From Tetracentron sinense (taxonomy: Eukaryota > Streptophyta > Magnoliopsida > Trochodendrales > Trochodendraceae): a stretch of DNA of 64,000 nucleotides. A program made the translations under genes and the position numbers. Shown piece by piece: positions 24,090 through 36,166 of the stretch. The notes under the pieces were generated by a model. That model did no database searches, was not told where the DNA came from, and saw only the letters and a program-made list of their open reading frames with translations. The DNA lies in the NCBI GenBank assembly GCA_015143295.1, contig CM026574.1:15874938-15938937 (forward strand), given 5' to 3'. Within the stretch, counting starts at the first letter, position 1. Each line of letters starts with the position of its first letter.

Positions 24090-25955
24090 GAGTGAGGTGA
24101 TGGTCGATCTCACAACCGCTTCACCGAAGATAGAATAAGGTGACGGTCAAACTCATAACCGCCTCACCAAAAATAGAGTTAGATGATGGTCAAACTCATA
24201 ACCCCCTCACCGGAGATAGAGCCGGGTGATGATCAAACTCATAACCGCCTCACCGAAGATAGAGTTAGGTGATGGTCAAACTCATAACCGCCTCACCGGA
24301 GATAGAGTAGGGTGATGGTCAAACTCACAACCGCCTCACCGAAGATTGAACAGGGTGATGGTCAAACTCATAACTGCCTCACCGAAGATAGAGTTGGGTG
24401 ATGGTTAAACTCATAACCGCCTCACCGGAGATAGAGTAAGGTGATGGTCAAACTCACAACCGCCTCACCGAAGATAAGAGTAGGGTGATGGTCAAACTCA
24501 CAACCGCTTCACCGAAGATAAGAGTAGGGTGATGGTCAAACTCATAACCGCCTCACCGAAGATTTAGTAGGGTGATGGTCAAACTCATAACCGCCTCACC
24601 GAAGATAGAGTTGGGTGATGGTTAAACTCATAACCGCCTCACCGGAGATAGAGTAAGGTGATGGTCAAACTCACAACCGCCTCACCGAAGATAAGAGTTG
24701 GGTGATGGTCAAACTCATAACCGCCTCACCGAAGATTGAGTAGGGTGATGGTCAAACTCAGAACCGCCTCACCGAAGATAGAGTTGGGTGATGGTTAAAC
24801 TCATAACCGCCTCACCGGAGATAGAGTAAGGTGATGGTCAAACTCACAACCGCCTCACCGAAGATAAGAGTTGGGTGATGGTCAAACTCATAACCGCCTC
24901 ACCGGAGATAGAGTAGGGTGATGGTCAAACTCACAACCGCCTCACCGAAGATAGAATAGGGTGATGGTCAAACTCATAACCGCCTCACCGAAGATAGAGT
25001 TAGGTGATGGTCAAACTCATAACCGCCTCACTGGAGATAGAGTAGGGTGATGGTCAAACTCACAACCGCCTCACCGAAGATTGAGTAGGGTGATGGTCAA
25101 ACTCATAACCGCCTCATCGAAGATAGAGTTGGGTGATGGTTAAACTCATAACCGCCTCACCGGAGATAGAGTAAGGTGATGGTCAAACTCACAACCGCCT
25201 CACCGAAGATAAGAGTAGGGTGATGGTCAAACTCCCAATCGCCTCACCGAAGATAAGAGTAGGGTGATGGTCAAACTCTCAATCGCCTCACCGAAGATAA
25301 GAGTAGGGTGATGGTCAAACTCACAACCGCCTCACCAAAGATTTAGTAGGGTGATGGTCAAACTCATAACCGCCTCACCGAAGATAGAGTTGGGTGATGG
25401 TTAAACTCATAACCGCCTCACCGGAGATAGAGTAAGGCGATGGTCAAACTCACAACCGCCTCACCGAAGATAAGAGTTGGGTGATGGTCAAACTCATAAC
25501 CGCCTCACCGAAGATTGAGTAGGGTGATGGTCAAACTCATAACCATCTCACCGAAGATAGAGTTGGGTGATGGTTAAACTCATAACCGCCTCACCGGAGA
25601 TAGAGTAAGGTGATGGTCAAACTCACAACCGCCTCACCGAAGATAAGAGTTGGGTGATGGTCAAACTCATAACCGCCTCACCGGAGATAGAATAGGGTGA
25701 TGGTCAAACTCAAAACCGCCTCACCGAAGATAGAGTAGGGTGATGGTCAAACTCATAACTGCCTCACCGAAGATAGAGTTGGGTGATGGTTAAACTCATA
25801 ACCGCCTCGCCGGAGATAGAGTAAGGTGATGGTCAAACTCACAACCGCCTCACCAAAGATTGAGTAGGGTGATGGTCAAACTCATAACCGCCTCACCTAA
25901 GATAGAGTTGGGTGATGGTCAAACTCATAACCGCCTCACCGGAGATAGAGAATGC
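24090..25955. repeat. 43-bp minisatellite, ~43 copies, in the 3' region of the Ogre-like element
   Basis: The unit core is GGTGATGGTCAAACTC followed by ATAACCGCCTCACC, then a variable GAAGATAGAGT(T/A)G linker. The length is mostly 43 bp, with 44-bp variants carrying GATAAGAG. A variant with GATGGTTAAACTC occurs seven times, spaced by 4-8 units, showing higher-order structure. Each unit has inverse ends (GGTGA..TCACC). 43 is not a multiple of three and the frames are broken, so it is non-coding. Confidence 0.93.
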
Positions 25956-26835
25956 AAAATGGTAGGTGACGGGTGCAAGACTAACATCACCGAGGCCGTA
26001 ACTGACGTCCGGTCACATGATCGGGACAGTACTCCTTTAACAGTGAGCTAGTCGAGCAGAGATAGAATTCACAAGAGGCCGCAACTGAAATCGACTGTTC
26101 CAGTGCTCCTTTAATAGTGAAGGGAGCGCAATGCTATAAGCATCTGCCCAAAAGATTAATAGGGATAATGAGGGTAAAGAGCCGCCCGACTGCTTTACCG
26201 AGATAGGATGCAATGCTGTAGGCAACCACCCGATTGCCTCGCTGGGGTGAATTTGATGTGGTAGTTGATAGGTATAAGTAAGAATTTGAGAAGCAAGATG
26301 GATCATATATGAGAGTGAGAGTCGTAGCCCTGAGCCATTGCACGAATCTCATGTCTCTGTGCATATATAAAGCCTGATGGATCTGACATGCCCCTTGGCC
26401 TGGATGATTCGACTGTATGTGCTTACCCCTTGGGATATACTGATCTTCAAACATTTGTACCACTCAGAATAGTTTGCCGACTTTACTCTGCTTTGGTTTC
26501 CCTGCTCCTCTTGCGCTAGCGGGAATGAGTAACTGACTCTAATGGGGAGTGAATTTTGACCGACTAATGATGACTTGATAAAAAGACAGATTGACTAACA
26601 GACAAGAGATGTGACAGACCTATTGAGGAGATGATGGAGTGACTGACAGATGATGGTAGTAGCCTGACAATTGGCAGGTGGACTGACTGTGTCTGAGATT
26701 GCTTACATTGGAAAACTTATCTAGGTTCCTTCTGCCTTCAGATGAACGATTATGCTAGGTATGATCATCCTTGTGGTAGACTCACATTTGCTAGGGAGGG
26801 ATGTCTGCAAAGCCTGTATTAGCGTATTTTCCCTC

Positions 26836-27055
26836 TTTTGCCCCTGGGCCTTTTCAGGTTTTCACCAGGACTGGGTTGTATGTTTTGATCTTTGTCCCTT
26901 TTTTGCCCCTGAGCCTTTTCAGGTTTTCACCAGGACTGGGTTCACGTAATTTTTGTGCAATAGCAAGATTGAATATTCTTTACTATGCCCGTGAAATTTG
27001 ATTTATCCCTTTTTTGCCCCTGGGTCCTTTCGGGCTTTTACCAGGACTGGGTATA
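26836..27055. repeat. Three dispersed copies of a ~45-bp motif in the Ogre-like element
   Basis: TTTTGCCCCTGGGCC followed by TTTTCAGGTTTTCACCAGGACTGGG (with small changes) occurs at about 26836, 26901 and 27013. The spacing is uneven (about 65 and 112 bp). The rest of 25960-28150 is non-coding element sequence with no pol similarity that I could see. Confidence 0.75.
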
Positions 27056-28151
27056 CAAGCTTCGCATTTTCTCATTGTCTACTCTTTTCTCTGATAATTC
27101 TCCAATCTACTCTCATCATTGCCTGTTGGTAATGGAGGTGAATGATTTTGACCATTGATGCTCAAGTCCTCTCAAAGATCAAGGAGGGCTTAGTGTTTGG
27201 GAAGAAACGTGGGTTGACTAGAAACGAGATAAGACTCAAAATTTTAGTTCTAGCAAGGGCAGGGCACCCTGTGATTTTGTTCGGTGTCGGGATAGAACCA
27301 GCTTATGCATTCTTGATCTTTTGGTATAGCTTTGCTGTGTAACCAAGTACCTTTTTCTTTATTTCTTTTTCTTTTTTTTTTGAGTTTTCTTTTCCTTCTT
27401 TTCTCTTTTTTTGTTTTTTTTTTTGGTACATGGTTGTCTTGTATTGTGGCACATTTGTTGTGCTATGACCGCACCTGATTTCAGGCTGCCTACGTACCCA
27501 AATAGGGATCAGGTCAAGACGTAGTTCGACCAAAAGGCTGCATTTGATGGTTGCTCTTTGCTAGTTGTTTCTCTTTTGAATTATCATTTTGACATTCAAG
27601 GGGTGCCCTTTGTGGGAGTTTTGAAAGAAAGGCTATTAGGCTCAAAGGTCTAACTAGCGGATATATACATAGTATGGGTGAGCGAGGTGTTGTGAAGGTT
27701 TATCCAAAGATGGCCTCCTATCCTATCCTTGATTGGTCGAGAGCATGTATGGTCATTGCATTGCCTCGTTTCAGTTGATTGTCCTTTGATGCTCAGAGAG
27801 ATCTTCACTGTTTCTGCATTTGTTTAAATAGTTGTTGAACTTCCCATTGAATGATCAAGTTGTCCCTTACAGGCATTAGGAACTAGTCCAGCTCCCAAAT
27901 TAAGCATCTCAGAACACAATAAAACTTGACTTAGATTTAAAACAACAATTTTCATTAAAATGTCAAAATGGATAGACTTGACAAAAAGACATAGCAAGGA
28001 CCTCTGGTCACTTGCTTGGACTGGACTGATGATAGGGATAGACATGGACCAACATGGCCGACTGAGGTACCAAGAAAAGAGGTACAAGATAGACATAACA
28101 AAAGTGGGATTGTTCAAAAGTCAACTACAGAACTATTCCGGCTGAAACGCC

Positions 28152-29717
28152 TTAGTTTGCAGGAGGAGAATGATCTGGGAGAGGAGCTTGATTGATGTCC
28201 GTATTTCCCGGTGCAAAGCAAATTATGTCGGTTTCCAGCAAGTCCTGGATTGCGTGTTTCAAATCATAGCACCTGTCAGTAGGGTGCCCTGGTGATTGGT
28301 GATACACGCAGTGCTGATCCGCCCTATAGTTCTTGGGAAGATTTACCGGTGGAGGCTGTGGATCTTTCTGAGTGATCAGTTTCTTGTCCAATAGGAATGA
28401 CAGGAGTGCCATCGGAGAGTATGGTAGTGGAGTGAATGCCCGGTTTCTCTTCTGTTCAAGAGTCATCTGGTGAGAGAGTAGCTTCCCCTGGGGTTGCTAA
28501 ACTTGCCGTGGTCGTTGAGCTTGTTGGCGAGGCAAGTTGGGCACCCGGACTGGTATGGCTGATACCGTGTGTCCATCGTCCTCTCTTTTTTTGTTTTCTC
28601 TTTTCGGATGGATGAGAGGTCGAGAGGAAGATGCGCCATTCGTTCCTTGAAAAATTTCGACTGACCCGCTGTCACCCAATGTCGTTTCAATTCTGGCACC
28701 ACACTTGGCCATGGTGTTAAAGTCAGAGATGGGCTGTGATGCTAGGAGAGTCTTGAGTGGGTGTTTAAGGGTGCGGAGGAAAGTTGTTACCAATTCTTCT
28801 TCCGCCAGAGGGGTGCTCATCTTGCCAGCCATTTCTCTCCACCGAACTGAATACTCGATGAAGGTTTCATTATTCCTCTAGGACATTCTTTCAAGATCTG
28901 CTCTTTGCGGGACCAGGTCAACATTGTAAGAGTACTGGGCAATGAAGGTTTCGCAGAGATCTTCCCAAGTTCGTACCTTGCTGGGGTCCAGCTTGGTGAA
29001 CCACTGTAATGCAGGTCCTTTCAGGCTTTTCTGAAATAATTGGACCAGCAGTTTATCTCCATGTTCGAGCTGGAACAATTCTCTACGGTATGCTCTCAAG
29101 TGTGTTTCAGGACAACTCTTCCCACTGTATTTTTCAAAATCAGGAACCTTGAAGTCCTTGGGCATTTGGATTCCGGGATGTATGCACATATCCCTGAAGT
29201 TGGTGGACTTACGGGATCCTTGATTTTGCTTCATCAGCTCTTCCAATTTCTCAATCATTTTCTGGTATACATCTGGGATTTGGGCAGTGCTTGAGGATAC
29301 ATGAGCGGACCCTGTATGAGGTTCACCGCTGGCTCTGGCCTCTTCTTCCTCGTAATGGTCTACGAGTGGTGGGGAGATATGGTGAGTAGGTTGTGGCTGA
29401 ATTGACGGAGGAGGGATGTTTGAGGTAAGTAATGGTTGGGTAGGTTGAATAGGTTGTGATGCGATGTTGATGGTGGGTAGAGAAGGGGTAATGTTGGTTG
29501 TAGATGGTGGGTTTGGTAGTGACGGCCTTATTGTCTCGACCGGTTGAGGGTTGGAGGAAGAGAGGGCCTGAGTCACTGCCCGCATAAAATCCTGAACGAT
29601 GTTTGTCAAATTTTCAATACTCCAGGCATTTTCTGCTAGTCTTGCTTCAAAATCCGGAACCTGAGGTTGTGATCTCGGGATATCCGGGTCAATCTCTTGT
29701 CCATCTCGAGGGTCCAT
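28152..29717 (-). pseudogene. gag: gag of the Ogre-like element, two in-frame amber stops
   Basis: One reading frame from ATG at 29717 to the terminal stop at 28152 is open except for TAG at 28880-28878 (after 279 codons) and TAG at 28499-28497. The full frame would be 521 residues. The N-terminal part is Pro/Ser/Thr-rich (about 50-130). The retrotransposon gag core follows (VPDFEKYSGKSCPETHLRAY, FQKSLKGPALQWFTKL, WEDLCETFIAQYSYN). Near residue 470 is a zinc knuckle of the form C-x2-H-x4-H-x4-C (CVYHQSPGHPTDRC). Gag would form the particle that packages element RNA. No frameshift was found; the stops look like recent point mutations. The ATG is chosen as the first in-frame Met of the open frame; the frame starts 1.07 kb inside the PBS. 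Confidence 0.85.
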
Positions 29718-30788
29718 GTCGTGTCAGGTATCTTACTTTTCAAATCCGTGCTTGGCTCAGAGTATGCTCCCTGAAAAGATGGGTGATATGGAGTGAGAGT
29801 TGAAATAGAATGTAAGAAATAAAGGAAGCATACAGGTGACCTAATAGTCTCGCTGACCTAGGGATAATGCCCATAGTCTGGAAATTGGAATGACATGCAA
29901 GAGAAGGGGAGGAAGTCGGAATGCATGCAAATGACCTAACTGTCTAATTGACATAGGGGCAATGCCCCTGATCTGGAGTTGAAAAGTTATGCAGGAATGA
30001 CACTATTTTGATTTTTGATTTTTTGATTTTTTTTTAAGGTAGGACATAATAGGTGTGACTCGATAGGGTAGGCGGAGAGAACTCCGTTCTACTAACCTGA
30101 GTTGTTGGTAACCAGGGCCTACTGGGGCAAAGTTGGAGTGGGTTAATGGGCTTACCCATTGCAACTTAGGGTGTGAATCTCACATGTATGTCTGGAGATA
30201 GGGTAGGAGGTCTTTTATTACAAGCACAAAAAAAAAGGCTCAGTACATGTCTCCTGGATGAGTGTTTATCTGGACAGAGTGTCCTGATGTTCAGCCATGA
30301 TTGGGGGACAGGTATATGGTACAAGCAGGTTAGGGTTTAGAATATCCCTCCAGGGTGGGCTGCTTGTAGACTATACCCCAGCCTATTCTATATGTATGCA
30401 TGTTGGGGTAATGCAGGGTGTTCCTAAAGGATGGGGGGATCACTTAACACCGTATATGCGACTCCCTGGTATAGAACATACCTGGGACGATTGGTGTAAG
30501 CGGGAGCGTTCAGAATCCTTCTCTGAGAGTAGTCACCCAGCAGGAGTAATTCCGCGGACCTCCAAGACTGTTAAGCCCCTGTCACTGAGGATAGTCATCC
30601 AACAGCCGTGAGCGTAATAAGTCTGTCTAATGGGTATTGGGTTGTTACACTAGTATGCTATACATGAAATGCACTGTACAAGAAACATCCCAAAAAGTAT
30701 AAAGAATCAACACTTAATTAAATACTTATGTATTTTAATTAATTTTGAGATTATTTGGCTTAAATTTAAGTTCGGGCTTGAACCTTAT
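29718..30788. other. Leader region between PBS and gag
   Basis: Non-coding leader of the Ogre-like element, minus strand. It contains a T-rich run at 30004-30036 and no ORF with family features. The packaging signal would be expected here but cannot be identified by eye. Confidence 0.55.
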
Positions 30789-30805
30789 CCCCAGCAGAGT
30801 CGCCA
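30789..30805 (-). promoter_or_regulatory. Primer binding site of the Ogre-like element
   Basis: The minus strand reads TGGCGACTCTGCTGGGG four bases inside the 5' LTR. I associate this wording with the tRNA-Arg-type primer of Ogre/Tat elements; the tRNA identity should be confirmed by alignment. Confidence 0.75.
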
Positions 30806-30809
30806 GAGC

Positions 30810-33240
30810 TGTGAGCATGGGATTTTCCAACCCACTTTCACAATTATATGTTTTGACTTGAGTCGCCACCTATTCATTCTTAGGGATAGGTCCCGGGTAT
30901 TTGTTTGTTTGGATAAGACAAATGGTCTTTACAGAGTTAGGGTAAGCGGTTCGATTAAGTCCTGGGGAAGGTATTAGGCACCCCAAGACCTCCGTTTTAT
31001 AACGGTTACCTACTCCCTAAACTTAAGCCAATTATAATCTCAAAGTTTAATTAAAATGTCCAAAGTTTTTAAGTGAGTGCTAATCCAAGAAAAATAGAAA
31101 GCTAGATGGCTAGGGTCGAACCCGAGTTGAGTTGCCTACGTACTCACATGGTGAGATCAGACCGAGCGTAGTTCTGGCACATGAGCCCATGCCGAGGCTA
31201 GGGGGGAGTGTGTGTGTGCATAGGATGGTCAAAGGGTCTAGCCTAGAAGGCTATGGTTTAGTTGACCGGGGAGGTCAAGTGCACAAGTGTTAAGTCTAAC
31301 CGCGGTTAGAGGGTATTTATCCATGGTTAGATGAGCTAACCAAAGCTAAGGAGGTCCTACAAGTCTCTTTTTGGTCTTTTTGTATTTTTTATATTTTTTG
31401 AGGTTTTTGGGGATATTTGAATGTTTTTTATATTTTGGTTATATTTGAATGTTTTTGGTGTTTTGAGATTTTATTATGTTTTTGGTATTTTGAGATTTTA
31501 TCATGTTTTTGAATTTTCATATAGGTAAGGTTTTGACAAACTTAACTAAAGTCAAATTTAGTCCAAGAGTTTGGCTAAAAGATTATAGTTTAAGACATAA
31601 AGATGGATGTGCCTTATGAATAGTACATGGTCTATTACCAACACCTATTTTGTTGGATTGATGTTGATAATAGATCAAATACCATTGTCTTTAGTATGAA
31701 ACATTTTTAAGAATGTTCTCTTTAAGTCCTTACACCATCATTTATCTTAAGTCCTTAAACCATCACCTACCCATTCAACATAGAACATGAAGGAAAAATA
31801 AAGAAATGAAAGAAAATGAAAACTCATCCTCTCCCTTTTAAGGTGGTTCATTTACACCATTATTAATTATGTAATGTTGCTCTAAAAAATGTTAGGGAGG
31901 GGATGAGCTTTCACAAAAAATTCTAGAAAGAGGACTAGAATCTCAAAAGAAAACAAAATGAAAAAGAGAGGTATAGCTTTAGCTTCCACTCTCTATGGGC
32001 CTACCCATATCCACACTTGTGGGTACATAAAAAAGAAGAAAATATGTACATGGAAAGGAAAAGAAAAAATGAGCATCTCCTTGCCTTTGATATGGGGTCC
32101 CTCTACACCATTAGATTGGTATAGAGAGGCACAACTATGCTTGAGAAATGAGAGATCAAGAAGAGAGAACCAAATAAAAAAAAAGATAAAAAAGAAGAGA
32201 AAATGAAAGAATGAGTGCCTACTCCTCCAAGAATTCTCCTTCAATGCTCCAAGGGGTAGGGTTTTAGAATCTACAAAGGAAGAGAGTTAGTGAAGAACTC
32301 TAAGCTTTTAGTCTTAGAATTTTTTCCAAACTCTAAACCTTAGTTTCTTCTCCCTTCTTCAAACTCAAGAGAAACACAAGTGGGTGAGAACCTTCTAGGG
32401 GTCTTTAGGGATGGATCTAAGGAACTAAGGGATTGATATTTATAGGAAAACTAAGAGGTTGGGTTGTGTCTTTTACATGGGGGATAAAATGAGCTAGTGG
32501 GTAAAGACTTGAGTGTTGTAAGGTGAGTTGATAGATTGAGTGTTGTAAGGAGTGTAAGAGAGTTGATGGTTGAGTATTGTAAGGGGTGTAAGAGAGGTGT
32601 AAGAGAGTTGGTGGATTGAGTGAACTATGAGTTATATGGGTATGGGTTCTAGGATATAGGGTGTAAGAGAGGTGTAAGAGAGTTGGTGGGTTGAGTGAAC
32701 TATGAGTTATATGGGTATGAGTTGGTGTAAGAGAGGTGTAAGAGAGTTGGTGGGTTGAGTGAACTATGGGTTATATGGGTATAGGTTGTAGGATATAGGG
32801 TAGGTGGATATGGATATATGGATTAGGTCTTATGAATCATGGGTTATTAGTAGATGGGTCATGGATTATGATTATTGGATTTTGACTATGACATTTGGGC
32901 TTGGGCTATGGAAATAGGCTTTGGCTTAGGCAATTGGGTGATTGGATATTTGGGCTTGACCACTTGGGTTGGGTAATGAAATTAGGTAATTGAGTTTGAT
33001 TGAGTTGTTTAGGTATAAGTTTGGTCAAATGGGCTTGGGCCTTGGGTATACCTAGGGCTTATTAGGGTTAGGCTAGGGCTACCTAGGGTTTGGGTTTAGG
33101 ACTACCTAGGGTTAAGCTTAGGTTAACTAGGGTCTTAACTAGGGTTTAATCCTATGGTTAAGGGTTTACCTAGGGTTTGGTTTGGATCATGGCTAAATTA
33201 ATTAACCACGGTTAAGGGGTGTAAAAATAGGGTGCTGACA
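30810..33240 (-). repeat. 5' LTR of the Ogre-like element
   Basis: 2431 bp, nearly identical to 21645-24000. It carries one additional ~65-70-bp minisatellite unit around 32650-32740 (GTGTAAGAGAGGTG, GAGTTGGTGG, TATATGGGTATG). Telomere-like GGGTTTAGG/CCTAGGG wording at 33050-33190 is shared with the other LTR. Confidence 0.9.
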
Positions 33241-33245
33241 CTTAT

Positions 33246-33500
33246 CTTCTACATTTCTTTACTATTACAAAGAGAATGGATCGGTTAAAAAACTTTGATT
33301 GAATTTTGTCGTAATGAAAAAATTACCCTTATGCTTATCTTCTAACTTTTTTACTAGTATAAAGAGATTTAGCCAGTTAAAAATGTTGATTGAATTATCA
33401 TAATGATAAAATTACCCCCACATGAGAGTCACTATTTTCACTCTCTTCTCCTCCCCTCTCTCTCACGTGCATCGCACACCAATAAATTTTAAGTTTAGTT
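33246..33500 (+). mobile_element. Helitron-like fragments
   Basis: Two tandem 5'-end-like starts, TCTTTACTATTACAAAGAG near 33257 and TTTACTAGTATAAAGAG near 33346, are followed by CAGTTAAAAA and GTTGATTGAAT. At 33466-33480 ACGTGCATCGCAC forms the usual short hairpin of the 3' end, but the final CTRR|T is degraded. It is the same family as 21562-21640. Confidence 0.45.
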
Positions 33501-33840
33501 TGTTGTATAAATAGAAAATTTACTCATAAAATTTAATACATTTTAATAAGGATTCGCTCATAGTAGCATTTTTTTTGGGTAGGTTCTGCTTTGTAATTTT
33601 TATTTTGGTAGGTGACATTATTTATCTTAGGCAGGGGCCGCTGAAGCCCTCCCAAAATTTTTTTTAATAAAAAATCCCTATAGTACTTAAGCGGATTGTA
33701 GCTTGTGATAAGGGCGAAATTGGGCACTCAAGCCCCCCTAAACTTATGAGACGCGGTAGTCCATGAACTTGGCCCTCAAATTTTTTTTCGGGGCTACACC
33801 CCCATTGTTAGCTCGCCCTAATCCTGGCTCCGCACGTGAT

Positions 33841-36166
33841 CTTAGGCTAATAGGAGAGGTTAAGAAATAGGTCAGAACAAATATGGGCCTTTGAGGGGCT
33901 AACAACCTACTTAAAATCGAGGCCTCCCAATTTATTTTTTTTACTAGGCAGGCAAGACGTGATCACAAGTCAAACTGTGGCTTGCTAGATAGGGATTTTT
34001 GTTTTGGTTTTTTTTTTTTCAAATAAAAAATGCTCATAAATTAGTGTTTTGAAATTCATACTGGACTTGGACTTGTTGGTTGAAGAAGTAAAATGGGAAC
34101 CGGCCAGTGAATTGGGGCCCGTTTGGCATCATTCCGGATCATTCCCCAGAACAGTCTGATTTTTTTGGAACATTTCTATTCTTAGAACCCGTTTGGATAC
34201 AATTAACCAAAATCTGTTCTAAGGAATAAAAATGGCAGAATCTCGTTTGGATGAAAAAAAAATAGAATCACATATATACTATAACTTGATTAAAAGACTT
34301 ATCTAGAGTGAAAGTGAAGCTAGATCCAACTACAAATCTAGGATATATATACCTCTAATAAACAAAATTTACTTTGCTTTTCTTTTTCTTCTACATGAGA
34401 CACTGATCTAAACCTTACTCACAAAGGACAAAACTTCAAGCGTAAACCTAACATAGTAGAATGTTTAAATTATTCGTAAAAGGATGTATGGTTAACAAGG
34501 AGATAGTCCACACACTCGAATCAACTCTTATTCAACTGTAAATTTATTGACCAAACAAGAACTGTAAATCAACTATCAGATATCAATAACCATTTCTATG
34601 GGTAGAATCAAAGAACATCATACAGACATTTTAAAATAACCCAACAAAATTGGCAAGCATATAGGTTCAAACATTAAATTGCCATTGCCATTGCCAAACA
34701 TATAGTTTTTTTTTTTGGTTAACTCAACTATACCACAAGGCAATAGGCAAGACAAAGGAAACACACACACACCATGCACTCACACACATACAACAAAATT
34801 GCCAAACATATAGGTTCAAACATTAAATTTAAAATATTCTTAATCCCACATCATAACACAACCAATTGGACAAATAAAATCTGAAATGGAAATTGGGTTT
34901 TTCTTTTGTCCTAATTGATAACAGAAACAAATATAATCAGAAGTCCTACATCAACTCAAATCAGATATGTTTCAGATAATTCAGCTGCCTTGTTCCAAGA
35001 ATTGATGGATTTCAATGGAAACTGTTTGGATTTATCAAATTGAAATAAAAATTCCATAATTTAATGATACTCCAGCCAAAATAAGGTAAAACGAAATCAG
35101 AACAACATCTGCATTTTCTCCAACAGATTTGGAAGAAACCCCAAAAAATAATCATTCACATTTCTGGAAGAGGAAACTCCCCATCTATTCACAGTTTTTG
35201 GAGAAACCCCCCAAAAAGTTGATTGATCATAGATCTACAAGAGGAAGAAAAAATCCTTCATAGATCTAGAAGAGGAATCCAAAAAAAAATAATTTGTTCA
35301 CAGATGTGGAAGAGGAAGCCCTCAAAAAATCGATGAAAGATCAAAGATTTGGACTCATCGTCTTCGTTCATGCATATGGGGGTCCGAACAACAAAGAAAA
35401 AAGAGTGAGAACGAGAGAGAAGAGTAACTCGTCACTTTCCGGAGACATTACCGGCGTTGTAGTTGCTACCGGAGTTCCAGTCATCTTCTTCAAGTTTCGT
35501 TGCTCGGTCTTGAGATCAAAACGACACCTGTGCGTTGAATTAAATCGAGAAAAAAATGAGAGAGAGAGAGAGTACCTTGTCGCCTTCCGGAATTGTTACC
35601 GGCGTCAGAAAGAACGGTAGGAAGATCAGTGAGAGAGGCTCTGTGTTGCTCGGTGTTGAGACTTTCAAATAAGAGACTTTGGTCTGTTTTTGTTTTTTCA
35701 CTTTTTATCGGGAACAATAATGTGCTGTTATTGGGAGCCTTTTTTTTTTTTTTTTTTGTTCCGTAAAAATCGTGTCGTTGGGTACCGTTTATCACTTGGG
35801 TTGAGATTGTAACCCATCCGAAACCCGTTTCTCATTCCTTGGGATGTTCTGGAACGCGGAATCATTCCGCAAGAATATGCCAAAAGGCTCTTAGGCTAGT
35901 AGGAGAGGTTAAGAAATAAATTAGAACAAACATGGGCCTTCGAAGGGCTAACAACCTACTTAAAATCGAGGCCTCCTAATTTATTTTTTTTACTAGCAAG
36001 CAAGACGTGATCACACGTCAAACAATGGCTTGCTTGATAGAGATTTTTGTTTTGGGTTTTTTTTTTAATCAAATAAAAAATGCTCATAAATTAATGTTTT
36101 GAAAATCAGACTTGGACTTGGACTTGTTGGTTCAATAGGTAAAATGGGAACCGGCCAGTCAATTGG
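33841..36166. repeat. 275-bp direct repeats flanking a 1.8-kb TIR-like element
   Basis: 33841-34115 and 35890-36166 are direct copies (CTTAGGCTA, GGAGAGGTTAAGAAATA, CTACTTAAAATCGAGGCCTC, GGGAACCGGCCAGT). Between them, 34116-35889 starts GGCCCGTTTGGCATCATTCC and ends with inverse TATGCCAAAAGGCTC, with several ATTCCG/GGAAC motifs near both ends. It looks like a non-autonomous TIR element sitting between two copies of a duplicated segment. ORFs inside are short and unrecognised. An LTR pair was considered, but the copies lack TG..CA ends. Confidence 0.55.

Larger units (their letters stand above)
21645..33240 (-). mobile_element. Complete non-autonomous Ogre/Tat-like Ty3/gypsy LTR retrotransposon
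   Basis: This is an 11,596-bp element with perfect 5-bp target duplications CTTAT (21640-21644 and 33241-33245). On the minus strand the 5' LTR is 33240-30810, followed by the PBS, a ~1.1-kb leader, gag (29717-28152), a long non-coding part, a minisatellite (about 25960-24090), the PPT and the 3' LTR (24000-21645). LTRs begin TGTCAGCACCC and end TGCTCACA. No protease, RT, RNase H or integrase reading was found in 24001-28150, so it must have moved with enzymes from another element. The LTRs are nearly identical by eye apart from one minisatellite length change, so insertion is recent. The Ogre/Tat assignment rests on LTR start, PBS, PPT and gag zinc-knuckle type (established features as I recall them). 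Confidence 0.88.

Noticed and set aside
24090-25955. Regular repeat array resembling a CRISPR
   Set aside because: Units are contiguous 43-bp minisatellite copies without unique spacers, inside a plant retrotransposon.
28878-28880. Programmed stop readthrough in gag
   Set aside because: The bases after TAG (AGG) do not fit a strong readthrough context and a second TAG follows; simple decay is more likely.
33050-33200. Interstitial telomere-like GGGTTTAGG repeats
   Set aside because: The words are irregular, mixed with CTAGGG variants, and are part of both LTRs; not a telomere array.
35294-35620. 108-aa ORF in the TIR-like element
   Set aside because: Contains an Arg/Glu run from GAGAGA repeats; no recognisable domain.
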